Notes under the pieces: generated by a model
Seen by the model: the letters and a program-made list of their open reading frames with translations, nothing else
Told to the model about the DNA's origin: nothing
The model's database searches: none
Translations under genes and position numbers: made by a program
Assembly: GCA_945862465.1 (NCBI GenBank)
Contig: CAMAYO010000005.1
Coordinates: 1-64,000, forward strand
DNA: 64,000 nt
Source of the DNA: Pseudorhodobacter antarcticus
Lineage (GTDB): Bacteria; Pseudomonadota; Alphaproteobacteria; Rhodobacterales; Rhodobacteraceae
Reading direction: 5' to 3'
In this document: positions 24,319-36,421 of the stretch, piece by piece
How the letters are laid out: every line of letters starts with the position of its first letter
Position numbering within the stretch: position 1 is the first letter of the stretch

Positions 24319-25037
24319 GCCTGCCCCTTGCCGCGCAGGGCTGCAAAGCTGGCGGTCAGGCGGGCGGGATCATAATCTTGCACCACCCAGTCGCGGATAG
24401 GGCGGCCCTTGGCCTCGGCCTGATAGGCTGTCAGGAAATGGTCCATGATGCCGGTTTCGGTTGATTTTAGGTGCAAGTAGCGAAAGCTAAGTTGCCGCTT
24501 GGCTTCGGCCAAAGGGCGCTTCTCCACGTCGAGCAGATAAAGGGCCGAGATGAGGCCGGTGCGATCCGCCCCCGATTTGCAATGGATCAAGACCGGCTTT
24601 TGCAGCGTTTCAAACAAATCGAACATCGCAAGCAAAGCGGCCTTTTTCGGCGCTCGGCGGGCTGAAAAATGCACATCGTGCAGGGTCAGGCCCAGCTTGT
24701 GACACACCTCGGCCTCAAACAGATAAAACCCTTGTTGGCTGCCACCGCGCAGGTTCACCACCGATTTCAGGCCCAGTTTACGATGATAGCTTTCCAAGCG
24801 GCGGGGTGAGGGTTGGTTTGCCCGCCACACGCCGGGGGCGATCTGGTCAAGGTTGGTCCAAAGCCCGCGCAAAAAGGCGTGGTCCATCAGTTGAAAATGC
24901 CACCAAGCGGCACGGCGGGCTTCGCGCGTGGCGATGCTGCTGCCGTATTTGGCGGCGATGCGATCCTGCCAAGCCAGCATTTTGTCTTTGAAGCCGCCAG
25001 CCATAGGGAGTGTCACCTTCTTTGGTGGGTTGCCCAT
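24315..25037 (-). CDS. dual-specificity/tyrosine phosphatase family protein
   Basis: HCKSGADRTG (CX5R) signature; 4-bp overlap with the ABC transporter gene. Confidence 0.88.
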   Translation of the reverse strand: MGNPPKKVTLPMAGGFKDKMLAWQDRIAAKYGSSIATREARRAAWWHFQLMDHAFLRGLWTNLDQIAPGVWRANQPSPRRLESYHRKLGLKSVVNLRGGSQQGFYLFEAEVCHKLGLTLHDVHFSARRAPKKAALLAMFDLFETLQKPVLIHCKSGADRTGLISALYLLDVEKRPLAEAKRQLSFRYLHLKSTETGIMDHFLTAYQAEAKGRPIRDWVVQDYDPARLTASFAALRGKGQA

Positions 25038-25145
25038 TGGTCAGGCTTGGCCGATCTAGCGACTTTGGGGTGCAACTTCAAGGCGACGTGCCGGTTGACC
25101 CAAATCTCGGCAGGGTCTAGCCGTAGCGCCAAAGGAGATTTCCTC

Positions 25146-26354
25146 ATGACCCTGTCCCAAGGCCGGTCCTATCTGGCCATTCCCGGCCCTTCGGTTCTTC
25201 CAGATCGAATTTTGGCCGCCATGCAGCGGCCCTCGCCCAATATCTATGCTGGCGCGCTGGTGGATATGGTGGCGGGGCTTTGGCCTGATCTGCGCGCCCT
25301 TGCGGGGACGGCGGGCCATGTTGCGAGCTATATCTGCAACGGCCATGGCGCTTGGGAGGCGGTTAATTCCAACATCTTCTCGCGCGGGGATAAGGCGCTG
25401 GTCTTGGTGACAGGTGTCTTTGGCCATGGCTGGGCCAATACCGTGCGGGGCTTGGGGATAGAGGTGCAGCTGCTGGAGTTTGGCGGGGCTGTCGCGGTGG
25501 ATCCGGCACAGGTGGAACAGGCGCTGCGGGCTGACCCGTCGATCAAGGCCGTGCTGATGACCCATGTCGATACGGCCTCGTCTGTGAAGTCTGATGTTCA
25601 AGCGGTTCGCGCGGCGATGGATGCGGCGGGGCATTCTGCGCTTTTGGCGGTGGATTGTGTGGCCTCTTTGGGCTGCGATGAATTCTTGATGGATGCATGG
25701 GGTGTCGATGTGATGCTGGGCGCCAGCCAAAAGGGGCTGATGTGCCCGCCGGGGATGGCCTTTGTTTGGTTCAACGATAAGGCCCGCGCACGCTGTCTTG
25801 GGTCAAACCTGCGCACGCCCTATTGGGATTGGACGCAGCGCGCCAACCCTGAAGAGTTCTGGCACTATTGGTTTGGCACCGCCCCCACGGCGCATCTTTA
25901 TGCGCTGCGCGAAAGCCTGACGATGATCTTGCATGAAGAAGGTCTGCCCCAAGTTTGGGCCCGCCATGCCACGTTGGCGCACAGCATTTGGGCGGCCTTT
26001 GACGCTTGGGGGCAGGGGCATCCCGCAATCCACCTGAACGTGCCCAATCCGGCCCATCGCGGCCATTCCGTCACCGCTGCCCATCTTGCGGCCCCCGATG
26101 CCACCAGATTGCGCCAATGGTGCGAGGTGAATGCGGGCGTTACCCTTGGGATCGGCCTTGGCATGGCAACGGCAGAGGACCCGCACGCCACTGGGGCCTT
26201 GCGGGTTGCCAGCATGGGCCATGTGAATGCGCATATGACCTTGGGCGCCTTGGCCGTGATGCAAGCGGGCCTGAGCGCGCTGCGCATCCCCCACGGCCTA
26301 GGCGCGCTAGAGGCGGCAACGGGGGTGATCGCAGCCCACGCTTGGCAGCCTTAG
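25146..26354 (+). CDS. alanine/serine--glyoxylate aminotransferase-type class V PLP enzyme
   Basis: IPGPSVLPDRILAAM; AVDCVASLGCDEFLMDAWGVDVMLGASQKGLMCPPG (PLP Lys context). Confidence 0.88.
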   Translation: MTLSQGRSYLAIPGPSVLPDRILAAMQRPSPNIYAGALVDMVAGLWPDLRALAGTAGHVASYICNGHGAWEAVNSNIFSRGDKALVLVTGVFGHGWANTVRGLGIEVQLLEFGGAVAVDPAQVEQALRADPSIKAVLMTHVDTASSVKSDVQAVRAAMDAAGHSALLAVDCVASLGCDEFLMDAWGVDVMLGASQKGLMCPPGMAFVWFNDKARARCLGSNLRTPYWDWTQRANPEEFWHYWFGTAPTAHLYALRESLTMILHEEGLPQVWARHATLAHSIWAAFDAWGQGHPAIHLNVPNPAHRGHSVTAAHLAAPDATRLRQWCEVNAGVTLGIGLGMATAEDPHATGALRVASMGHVNAHMTLGALAVMQAGLSALRIPHGLGALEAATGVIAAHAWQP

Positions 26355-26356
26355 GC

Positions 26357-27430
26357 CTAGCGCCCCTTACCGAAAAGGGCCGCGAGTTTTTCGCGGTCGA
26401 TGCCCGGCACGATGAGACCTTTGGGCTTAACGGCCGCAACATCTTCACCCGCCACAATGGCGTTGACCACCGCCTCTTCGGTGGCTTCGGCAGCGGCTAG
26501 GTAGAGTGGGTCTATGATCTCTTGGTTCAATTCCACCCGTGTCAGCAAAGGCCCTGCGTCTTGCGGCATGGGACCTGCGTTGGCGGTGGAAAAGGCCAGA
26601 AAGATATCGCCCGAGGAGTTGCCCGCAGGTGTTCCGCCGCGCGCAACCCCCATGGCGGCGCGGCGGGCAAGGTGGCGCAGGGTTAATGGCGACAGGGGCG
26701 CGTCGGTCGCGATCACCACGATGATCGAACCCTGTTCCTTTTTGCGAAACGCCCCTTCGGGCATCATAGCGCCCACGGGTTGGCCCAGAACGGTGAACCA
26801 GTCCCGCCGCCCATGATTGGCTTGCACCAGCACACCCAAAGTATAGCTTTGCCCGCCCAACGCCACTTGGCGCGAGGCTGTGCCAGTGCCAGCCTTGAAT
26901 TCATAGGCGATCATGCCGTTGCCGCCGCCAACAGAGCCTTCCTCTACCGCCCCCCCTTTTGCCGCAGCGATGGCGGCTTTGGCGTGGGCGGGCACAACGT
27001 GCAGCGCGTTGATGTCGTTTAGAATGCCATCATAGGTTTCGGCCACGACCGGCATGGCCCAAGCGTGTTCTTCGGCAAACCATGGGGCGTAGGTTTCCAT
27101 CATCCATTCCGTGGCCCCTTGATGCAAAGCGCCAATGGCATGGGTGTTGGAGATGCAGATCGGCCCAATAAAATAGCCCGCATCATGGATCCAATGCGTG
27201 CCGGTCATCTCGCCATTCCCGTTCAGGGTGAACTGCCCCGCCCAAACGGGTTGCGGGCTGCCAGATTCGGCGCGGGGTAGAATGGCCGTTACCCCTGTGC
27301 GCATCGATTTTGCGGGATCGGTCAGGGTGCAAAAGCCCACCAGCACGCCGGGAACATCGGTGATGGCGTTCAACGGGCCGGGTTGGCCCGCAAAGGGCAA
27401 GCCAAGGTCGCGGGCGCGGGGTTTGGGCAT
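26357..27430 (-). CDS. P1 family peptidase (DmpA/BapA-like)
   Basis: ITDVPGVLVGFCTL; GSVGGGNGMIAYEFKAGTGTASR; TDAPLSPLTLRHLARRAAMG. Confidence 0.9.
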   Translation of the reverse strand: MPKPRARDLGLPFAGQPGPLNAITDVPGVLVGFCTLTDPAKSMRTGVTAILPRAESGSPQPVWAGQFTLNGNGEMTGTHWIHDAGYFIGPICISNTHAIGALHQGATEWMMETYAPWFAEEHAWAMPVVAETYDGILNDINALHVVPAHAKAAIAAAKGGAVEEGSVGGGNGMIAYEFKAGTGTASRQVALGGQSYTLGVLVQANHGRRDWFTVLGQPVGAMMPEGAFRKKEQGSIIVVIATDAPLSPLTLRHLARRAAMGVARGGTPAGNSSGDIFLAFSTANAGPMPQDAGPLLTRVELNQEIIDPLYLAAAEATEEAVVNAIVAGEDVAAVKPKGLIVPGIDREKLAALFGKGR

Positions 27431-27577
27431 GGGACGGGTCCTTTCAGAAAGCGGTCTGTGCAGTTTGGGCAGCGCAGGGCGCGCAGATCAAGCGATCTTG
27501 TGCCCCTTTGCCCAAATCAACCCTTTCGCCCCCCGTTTCCCCCGCCTATTGTTCGCCTACAACGACGCAGCAGCCCC

Positions 27578-28351
27578 ATGACAGACCATCGCCCCATCAT
27601 CGGTATCATCGGCAATCCCTATGTGATCGGGGATCGTTACCCGACCCATTCCGCGGGCACCATGAATTCCCATGCTGTCGCAGATGTCGCAGGGGCCATG
27701 CCTTTGATCATTCCGGCAGACCCGCGCTTTGTGTCGGTGGCAGAATTGCTCGACACCTGTGACGGCTTTTTGCTGACGGGTGGGCGCCCCAATGTGCATC
27801 CGTCCGAATATGGTGAAGAGGAAACGCCCGCCCATGGCGCTTTTGACCGCGCGCGTGATGCCATCACGTTGCCTTTGGTGCGCGCCTGTGTGGCGCGGGG
27901 TCAGCCCTTTTTGGGGATATGCCGTGGCTTTCAAGAGGTGAACGTGGCGCTGGGCGGATCGCTGCACCCCGAAATCCGCGAACTTCCGGGTCGCATGAAC
28001 CACCGCATGCCCCCTGATGCCGAGTTGGAAGAACAATTTGCCCTGCGTCACATCGTGCGCTTTGCCCAAGGTGGCGTGTTCCACCAGCTGATGGGAAAGG
28101 CAGAGGTGATGACCAACACGCTCCATGGTCAAGGCATTCTGCGTCCGGCCGAGCGTTTGGTGATGGACGGGCACGCCTCCGATGGCACGCCAGAAGCGGT
28201 TTATGTCAAAGATGCGCCGGGCTTTACCCTGTCGGTGCAATGGCACCCCGAATGGAACGCCGAAAATGACCCCGTGTCCCGCCCGCTGTTTGCAGCCTTT
28301 GGCCAAGCCGCCCGCGCATGGCAGGGGGCCCGCAAAGCAGGCGGCCTTTAA
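27578..28351 (+). CDS. gamma-glutamyl-gamma-aminobutyrate hydrolase family (class I glutamine amidotransferase-like, C26)
   Basis: DGFLLTGGRPNVHPSEYGEE; GQPFLGICRGFQEVNVALGGSL; SVQWHPEW. Confidence 0.92.
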   Translation: MTDHRPIIGIIGNPYVIGDRYPTHSAGTMNSHAVADVAGAMPLIIPADPRFVSVAELLDTCDGFLLTGGRPNVHPSEYGEEETPAHGAFDRARDAITLPLVRACVARGQPFLGICRGFQEVNVALGGSLHPEIRELPGRMNHRMPPDAELEEQFALRHIVRFAQGGVFHQLMGKAEVMTNTLHGQGILRPAERLVMDGHASDGTPEAVYVKDAPGFTLSVQWHPEWNAENDPVSRPLFAAFGQAARAWQGARKAGGL

Positions 28352-28417
28352 CCCTGAAAGCGGTTGTTGGGGCCACGGCTTGCGCTATAGTTTGCCCCAA
28401 CACTTAGGAGAACCGAT

Positions 28418-29104
28418 ATGAAACGCTCTCGCGTCAACGACATCATGGCTGCGGCCGATGATCTGATCCGCCACTACGGCTTTGTGCTGCCGCCTTTCGC
28501 CAACTGGTCGCCCGCTGAGTTCAAAGCCAACGCGCACCGCGCGCGCCGTGTGATCGACGGGCGCTGTGGCTGGGACATCACCGATTATGGTCAGGGGCGC
28601 TTTGATGATCTGGGCCTGTTCTTGTTCACCCTGCGCAATGGCGAATTGGCCGATCTGCAGCGCGGCGGTGGGATGTGTTATGCCGAAAAGCTGTTGATCT
28701 CGCGCCAAGATCAGCTTTCGCCCATGCATACCCATGCGATCAAGGCCGAAGATATCATCAACCGTGGCGGGGCCACGCTGGTGGTGGAACTGTTTGGGTC
28801 AGACGATAAGGGCAACTGCGCGTCCGATCGTGGTGGCATGGTGCGCTGTGACGGCATTGATGTGCCCTATGCGCCGGGGCAGAAACTGAAACTCGCACCG
28901 GGTGAGTCGGTCACGTTAATGCCGGGCGATTGGCACGCCTTTTGGGGCGAGGGCGGCGATGTGTTGATTGGCGAAGTCTCGACTGTGAATGACGATGTCA
29001 CCGACAACATCTTCCGCGAACCGATTGGCCGTTTTGCCGCGATTGAGGAAGACGTGGCCCCGACCCATCTGTTGGTCAGCGATTACGACACTTGGTTAAA
29101 GTGA
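28418..29104 (+). CDS. D-lyxose isomerase family protein
   Basis: MCYAEKLLISRQDQLSPMHTHAIKAEDIINRGG cupin metal-binding context. Confidence 0.85.
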   Translation: MKRSRVNDIMAAADDLIRHYGFVLPPFANWSPAEFKANAHRARRVIDGRCGWDITDYGQGRFDDLGLFLFTLRNGELADLQRGGGMCYAEKLLISRQDQLSPMHTHAIKAEDIINRGGATLVVELFGSDDKGNCASDRGGMVRCDGIDVPYAPGQKLKLAPGESVTLMPGDWHAFWGEGGDVLIGEVSTVNDDVTDNIFREPIGRFAAIEEDVAPTHLLVSDYDTWLK

Positions 29105-29114
29105 GGGTTGGGCG

Positions 29115-29783
29115 TTAAGCCCTGGCCAAAACCGCGTTCAAGATGCGCTCTGCCTCTGCCCTTGGGGCAGAGAGTGGGGCGCGATCCTCGCCGGGGAAAA
29201 AGCGCGCACGGGTGGCGGTGGGCATGGGGTCTGGCTGGGCTATGACCACCCGAGGGCCCACGCGCTGGGCTTCGGCTTGCCACGACTGCACAAGTGACAT
29301 TTGCGCCGCTTTTGATGCGCCATAAGCGCCAAAGAACTTTTGGCCCGCGCGCGGATCGTCAAAGAACAGCGCGGTGCCGTTTCCGGCGCGCAACAGGGGT
29401 TCCACCATCGGGATCAACTGCCCCGTGGCGCGGATGTTGGTGGCAAGGGCCTTATCCCAATCCTTGGTCGCCAAAGACCCTGCGGGGGCCAAGGGTGTTG
29501 CGTGGATCGCGGCATGGACCCACAGGTTCACATGGCCCCAGCGTTCATGGATCGACAGGCATAGGTGGCGCATCGCATCGTCGTTGGTGATGTCCATCGG
29601 TGCAAGGGTCAGCCCGCCCGCACCGGGCAGACCAAGTGCTTTCACCCGATCATCCAGCTCTTCCAATCCCCCCACCGTGCGCGCCACGGCCACAACGTGC
29701 CACCCGCGTGCGGCAAGCTGTTCGGCCATAGCTGTGCCAAGCCCACGCGAGGCACCGGTGACAAGGGCGATGTTCTGGGTCAT
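29115..29783 (-). CDS. SDR family oxidoreductase
   Basis: IALVTGASRGLGTAMAEQLAARGWHVVAVART; YGASKAA. Confidence 0.9.
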   Translation of the reverse strand: MTQNIALVTGASRGLGTAMAEQLAARGWHVVAVARTVGGLEELDDRVKALGLPGAGGLTLAPMDITNDDAMRHLCLSIHERWGHVNLWVHAAIHATPLAPAGSLATKDWDKALATNIRATGQLIPMVEPLLRAGNGTALFFDDPRAGQKFFGAYGASKAAQMSLVQSWQAEAQRVGPRVVIAQPDPMPTATRARFFPGEDRAPLSAPRAEAERILNAVLARA

Positions 29784-29859
29784 GGCGGCACTTTCTGAAA
29801 GGTCGCGGCGGGGATAGGGCAGGGCAGCCCTGCTGGCAAGGCCCCGCGCCAAGCAGTGC

Positions 29860-31323
29860 TTAGTCTTGCGCCTTCATCTCGAATCCCTCATCGATCTTGT
29901 CAGAGGGGGTGATGGGATAATCGCCCGAAAAACACGCATCGCAGAATTTCGGGGCTTTGGCATTGCGGCCTTGCGCCTCGCCCGCGGCGCGATACAGGCC
30001 GTCGAGCGTGACAAACTTTAGACTATTTACCCCGATCCAATCGCGCATCTCGTCTTCAGACATGGTTGCGGCCAACAGTTTTGACCGCTCTGGCGTGTCG
30101 ACGCCGTAAAAGCACGGCCAAGCGGTGGGGGGGGATGCGATGCGAAAATGCACCTCGGCGGCACCCGCCTCTAGGATCATATCCTTGATCTTGCGGCTGG
30201 TCGTGCCGCGCACCACCGAATCGTCCACCAAGATCACGCGCTTGCCCCGGATCAACGCGCGGTTGACGTTCAGCTTCAAGCGCACGCCCATGTTGCGGAT
30301 GCTTTCTGACGGCTCAATAAAGGTGCGGCCCATATATTGGTTGCGGATAATCCCCATCGCATAGGGAATGCCGCTTTCTTGGCTGTAGCCAATCGCCGCA
30401 GGCGTGCCCGAATCTGGCACGGGGCAAACCAAGTCGGCATCGACAGGCGCTTCGCGGGCCAATTCCACCCCGATTTGGCGGCGGGTTTCATAAACCGAGC
30501 GACCGCCCAAGATCGAATCGGGGCGGCTGAAATAGACATGTTCAAAGATACAAAACCGCGAGGCCGGTGCGCCAAAGGGGCGCGACGAGGTGATCTTGCC
30601 ATCTTCGATCACAATCATCTCGCCCGGATCAATCTCGCGCACGAAATCTGCGCCGATGATATCCAACCCGCAGGTTTCGGATGACAGCGCCCAAGATTGG
30701 TCGCCCAAACGCCCCAGCACCAAGGGCCGCACGCCCAAGGGATCGCGCACGCCAATGAGTTTGGTGCGCGTCATGGCGACGACCGAAAACGCCCCTTCCA
30801 CACGGCGCAGCGCGTCTTTCATCCGCTCTGGTATGGTTTTTTGGATCGACCGCGCCATCAGGTGGATGATGCATTCCGAATCCGACGAAGATTGAAAGAT
30901 CGATCCGCGTTCGATCAGCTCTTTGCGCAGAGCTGCGGCGTTGGTCAGGTTGCCGTTATGGGCAATGGCTGCACCACCCATGGAAAATTCACCGAAGAAA
31001 GGCTGCACGTCGCGGATGGCCGTGGCCCCTTTGGACCCTGCGGTGGAATAGCGCACATGCCCGATGGCCAGCGCACCGGGCAGGGTGTTCATCACCTCGG
31101 GCTTGGTGAAATTGTCGCGCACATAGCCAAAACGACGGGCCGAGTTGAAGCCCGATGTCGGCTCGTAAGCCACAATCCCGCCCGCCTCTTGGCCGCGATG
31201 CTGCAAGGCGTGCAAGCCAAGCGCCACGAAGTTTGACGCATCGCCCACGCCGATCACGCCGAAAATGCCGCACTCTTCCTTAAGCTTGTCGTCATCGAAA
31301 GGGTGGGCACGGTGATGGGACAT
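29860..31323 (-). CDS. purF: amidophosphoribosyltransferase
   Basis: ECGIFGVIGV N-terminal Cys nucleophile; VILVDDSVVRGTTSRKI PRPP motif. Confidence 0.97.
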   Translation of the reverse strand: MSHHRAHPFDDDKLKEECGIFGVIGVGDASNFVALGLHALQHRGQEAGGIVAYEPTSGFNSARRFGYVRDNFTKPEVMNTLPGALAIGHVRYSTAGSKGATAIRDVQPFFGEFSMGGAAIAHNGNLTNAAALRKELIERGSIFQSSSDSECIIHLMARSIQKTIPERMKDALRRVEGAFSVVAMTRTKLIGVRDPLGVRPLVLGRLGDQSWALSSETCGLDIIGADFVREIDPGEMIVIEDGKITSSRPFGAPASRFCIFEHVYFSRPDSILGGRSVYETRRQIGVELAREAPVDADLVCPVPDSGTPAAIGYSQESGIPYAMGIIRNQYMGRTFIEPSESIRNMGVRLKLNVNRALIRGKRVILVDDSVVRGTTSRKIKDMILEAGAAEVHFRIASPPTAWPCFYGVDTPERSKLLAATMSEDEMRDWIGVNSLKFVTLDGLYRAAGEAQGRNAKAPKFCDACFSGDYPITPSDKIDEGFEMKAQD

Positions 31324-31413
31324 GGTTCCTCCGGCAGCGGGTGGATGTGGCCGTGATTTACGGCTTGGGCGCACAGAAGTCACGCCCGTATTGCCGCATT
31401 GCAGCGCTAGGCG

Positions 31414-32031
31414 TCAGTTTCCGGCGGTTGTGGCTGTTGCTGCATCGGCTGCGGGGGCTATGGCATCGGCGGCAGGGGTGGCGGGGGGTTGGCATGTGGC
31501 CGTCAGGTCGTTGTACCGCGCCATCAATGTGTTGAGCAGATCATCAGGAATCGCACTTTGAATGCCCCCGTCGAATTGATCGAACACCGATTTTGCGCGT
31601 GACGTTTCCACCATGTCGATTGATTGGTGCGTCATGCCGTAAATCAAAAACGCAGCCCCCACCAAGGCTATGCCGCGCACAGCGCCAAAGACAAAGCCAA
31701 GCCCTTGGTCAATGCCGCTTAGGAATGACCGCCGAATGACTGAAGAGAAAAGCGGTGTGAAAAGCGAGGCGATGATCAGCCCCACGGCAAAAACCACCGC
31801 AAAGGCCGTGATCATCGACACTTCGCAATTCTCGCCGATCACCTTGTTGAGGATGGGTATCTCTTTGACCAAAGGCTGGGCTGCGGCGGCAAACATAAAG
31901 GCCAAAACTGCCGCACCGATCCATCCAGCAATGGCCAAGGCCTCGCGCACAAAGCCGCGCGAATAGGCCAGAATGGCCGAAAGCAGGATCACCGCTGCCA
32001 CAACGCCGTCAACAAGGGTAAAACCGTCCAT
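31414..32031 (-). CDS. CvpA family protein
   Basis: MDGFTLVDGVVAAVILLSAILAYSRGFVREALAIAGWIGAA; upstream of purF in the same operon. Confidence 0.92.
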   Translation of the reverse strand: MDGFTLVDGVVAAVILLSAILAYSRGFVREALAIAGWIGAAVLAFMFAAAAQPLVKEIPILNKVIGENCEVSMITAFAVVFAVGLIIASLFTPLFSSVIRRSFLSGIDQGLGFVFGAVRGIALVGAAFLIYGMTHQSIDMVETSRAKSVFDQFDGGIQSAIPDDLLNTLMARYNDLTATCQPPATPAADAIAPAADAATATTAGN

Positions 32032-32076
32032 CCAACTCTCCTGCGCGTGGCTTTGCGCTTTTTAACCCTAGGGCGG

Positions 32077-33435
32077 TTAACCCGCCCCGAACATCTCGCC
32101 CACAAAGGCCGTCAGATCGGCCATTTCCCGCATCTTCATGCCGCTGGCTTGGGTGTATTTTGACAAGCGCGGCGCAATCGCCTGTGAGAAACCAAGTTTT
32201 GACGCTTCTTTCAACCTGTTTTCGGTTTGCCCCACGGGGCGCAGCGCCCCAGACAGGCTGATTTCGCCAAAAAGCACCATGTCGGGGGGGATAGCCACAT
32301 CTTCGCGGGCCGACAAGATCGCCCCCGCCACCGCCAAATCGGCGGCAGGTTCGGTCACGCGCAAGCCACCGGCCACGTTCAAAAACACATCTAAGCCCGC
32401 AAAAGAAATGCCCACCCGCGCTTCTAGCACCGCCAAAATCGTCGAGAGCCGCCCACCATCAATTCCCACCACAGTGCGGCGCGGTGTGCCAAGAGTGGAA
32501 GGCGCGACAAGGGCCTGAATCTCGGTCAACACCGGCCTTGTGCCTTCGATACCGGCAAACACCGCCGAACCGGGCGTGGCCTTTTCGCGGTCTGACAGGA
32601 ACAGGGCGGAAGGGTTGGAAACCTCGGCCAAGCCCGCCCCCGTCATTTCGAACACGCCAATCTCATCGGCGGGGCCAAAGCGGTTTTTCACCGCGCGCAG
32701 AATGCGGAACTGGTGGCCGCGTTCGCCTTCGAAATACAAAACGGTATCGACCATATGTTCCACAACGCGCGGCCCGGCTATCTGGCCGTCTTTGGTGACA
32801 TGGCCCACCAAAATCACCGAAACACCACGTTTTTTGGCAAATGTCACCAGCTCATGCGCCGAAGCGCGCACTTGCGAGACGGAGCCGGGGGCCGAGTCGA
32901 TGTTATCCAGCCACATGGTCTGGATCGAATCGATCACCGCAAGGGCAGGGCGCTCGCGGTCGAGTGTGGTTAGAATATCGCGCAGATTGGTTTCTGCCCC
33001 CAGTTGCACATGGGCGTCTTGCAACCCCAACCGCTGCGCGCGCATCTGCACTTGGGCTGCGGCCTCTTCGCCCGAAACATACAGGCACTTCAGCCCCGCC
33101 CGCGCAAAAGCCGCCGTGGCCTGCAAGAGCAGCGTCGATTTGCCAATGCCCGGATCGCCGCCCACCAAAATCGCCGAAGCAGCCACCAACCCGCCGCCTA
33201 AGACGCGGTCAAGTTCTGCCATCCCAGAGGCGGCGCGCGGGGGCGCTTCGGCCTGCGTGGCCAGATCGGTCAGCGCGATGGTGCGGCCTTTGGCGACAGG
33301 GCCTTTTGGGCCGGCGGACAGCGGAGATTCTTCGACCAAAGTGTTCCACGCCATGCAGGCGTCACACTGGCCATTCCACTTTTTGTGGCTCGCCCCGCAA
33401 GCGGTGCAGGTGAAGGTGCTGGCGGATTTGCTCAT
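32077..33435 (-). CDS. radA: DNA repair protein RadA
   Basis: N-terminal CTACGASHKKWNGQCDACMAWNT zinc motif; GGDPGIGKSTLL Walker A; KNRFGP. Confidence 0.97.
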   Translation of the reverse strand: MSKSASTFTCTACGASHKKWNGQCDACMAWNTLVEESPLSAGPKGPVAKGRTIALTDLATQAEAPPRAASGMAELDRVLGGGLVAASAILVGGDPGIGKSTLLLQATAAFARAGLKCLYVSGEEAAAQVQMRAQRLGLQDAHVQLGAETNLRDILTTLDRERPALAVIDSIQTMWLDNIDSAPGSVSQVRASAHELVTFAKKRGVSVILVGHVTKDGQIAGPRVVEHMVDTVLYFEGERGHQFRILRAVKNRFGPADEIGVFEMTGAGLAEVSNPSALFLSDREKATPGSAVFAGIEGTRPVLTEIQALVAPSTLGTPRRTVVGIDGGRLSTILAVLEARVGISFAGLDVFLNVAGGLRVTEPAADLAVAGAILSAREDVAIPPDMVLFGEISLSGALRPVGQTENRLKEASKLGFSQAIAPRLSKYTQASGMKMREMADLTAFVGEMFGAG

Positions 33436-33495
33436 GCCCCTTCATGGCAGAGCAACGGGGGGATTTGCAAGCGAACTGGGCCTTTGGCCCAGCCC

Positions 33496-35037
<1,542 letters not shown>

Positions 35038-35123
35038 AAATTTTAGACGAATCGGGTTTTTGTTTACGTTATGTTTCCATTTTGCGCCGAATTTGTGCCA
35101 GATGATTGGTGACAGAACGGAAG

Positions 35124-35627
35124 ATGGATATGACGCTTCACGCCCCGCTGACGGAAGTCCCGCGCAAGAACCTGACCGCCGGCTATCTTGAAACGCTTGC
35201 CATGCTAGAGCGGTTGCACCGACTGCTCTTGGATGTGATCAAGGACGAATTCGAACGGCTTGGCATCTTGGAGATCAATCCGGTGCAGGCGCTGTTGCTG
35301 TTTAACATCGCCGAGAACGAGGTGACCGCGGGCGAGTTAAAGTCGCGCGGCTATTACCAAGGCTCGAACGTCAGCTATAATCTGAAGAAATTGGTCGAAC
35401 TTGGCTATATGCACCACCAAAGATCCGACATTGACCGCCGCTCTGTGCGGGTGCGCTTAACCGAAAAGGGCCACTACGTGCGCGGCACGATGGCCGATCT
35501 TTTCACGCGCCATTCTGACATTTTGGTGCGCCGATCGGTAATGGACGATGCGCTTGTCGAGACGATTAATGGCTCGCTCAAACGGATGGAGCGGTTTTGG
35601 ACAGAGCAGATCCGGTATATTTATTAA
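35124..35627 (+). CDS. MarR-like winged-helix transcriptional regulator
   Basis: NEVTAGELKSRGYYQGSNVSYNLKKLVELGYMHHQRSDIDRRSVRVRLTEKG. Confidence 0.85.
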   Translation: MDMTLHAPLTEVPRKNLTAGYLETLAMLERLHRLLLDVIKDEFERLGILEINPVQALLLFNIAENEVTAGELKSRGYYQGSNVSYNLKKLVELGYMHHQRSDIDRRSVRVRLTEKGHYVRGTMADLFTRHSDILVRRSVMDDALVETINGSLKRMERFWTEQIRYIY

Positions 35628-35709
35628 GCAGCGGACGGGCGTTTTCGATGCGGGCGCTTGCGATGGGCTATGGGGAACGCTACCTGATAGAAAAACAGGA
35701 GTGTTTGCC

Positions 35710-36306
35710 ATGTTCACCGGCATCGTGACCGACCAAGGCGAGATTTTGGCCCTGCGCCAAGAAGGGGATCTGCGTGCGCGGATTGGCACCCACTATGACG
35801 TCAGCCGCATCGACATTGGCGCTTCGATCAGTTGCGAAGGGGTTTGCTTGACCGTGGTGGATCTGGGCCAAAGCCCGCGCAATTGGTTTGATGTGCAAAT
35901 CTCGGCAGAAACCGTGTCAAAAACCAATCTGCCAAGCTGGAAAGTTGGTAGCATTTTGAACTTGGAACGCGCTTTAAAAGTGGGCGATGAACTGGGAGGG
36001 CACATCGTGTCTGGCCATGTTGATGGCGTGGCCGAAGTGGTGGCGCTACAGGCCGAGGGCGACAGCCTGCGAGTGACCTTTCGCGCTCCTGATGCCTTGG
36101 CAAAGTTTATCGCCCCCAAAGGGTCCATCGCTTTGAACGGCACCTCTTTGACCGTGAACGAAGTGAACGGGGCAGAGTTTGGCATCAACTTTATCCCCCA
36201 TACCCAAGCTGTCACCACCTGGGGGCAGGTGGCTCTGGGCGATTTGGTGAACCTTGAGGTGGATACCATGGCCCGTTATGTCGCGCGGTTGCGGGAATGG
36301 GACTGA
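35710..36306 (+). CDS. ribE: riboflavin synthase, alpha subunit
   Basis: MFTGIVTDQGEIL; SISCEGVCLTVVDLG; ISAETVSKTNL; GHIVSGHVDG. Confidence 0.96.
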   Translation: MFTGIVTDQGEILALRQEGDLRARIGTHYDVSRIDIGASISCEGVCLTVVDLGQSPRNWFDVQISAETVSKTNLPSWKVGSILNLERALKVGDELGGHIVSGHVDGVAEVVALQAEGDSLRVTFRAPDALAKFIAPKGSIALNGTSLTVNEVNGAEFGINFIPHTQAVTTWGQVALGDLVNLEVDTMARYVARLREWD

Positions 36307-36336
36307 GCGCCTTTTGACCTGAAAGCAACTTTATTT

Positions 36337-36421
36337 CCTCGCAGTATTTGCAACTGCCCCCCAGTGCCCTATCTGGCGCTGGACCCGGTTTTTCGCTAAG
36401 GGTCAAATAACCCCTGCGAGG
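36337..36421 (+). promoter_or_regulatory. structured 5' leader of ribBA sequestering the SD
   Basis: CCTCGCAG (36337-36344) pairs with CTGCGAGG (36414-36421), enclosing CCAGTGCC-ctatct-GGCGCTGG and GACCC...GGGTC stems. Confidence 0.5.
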
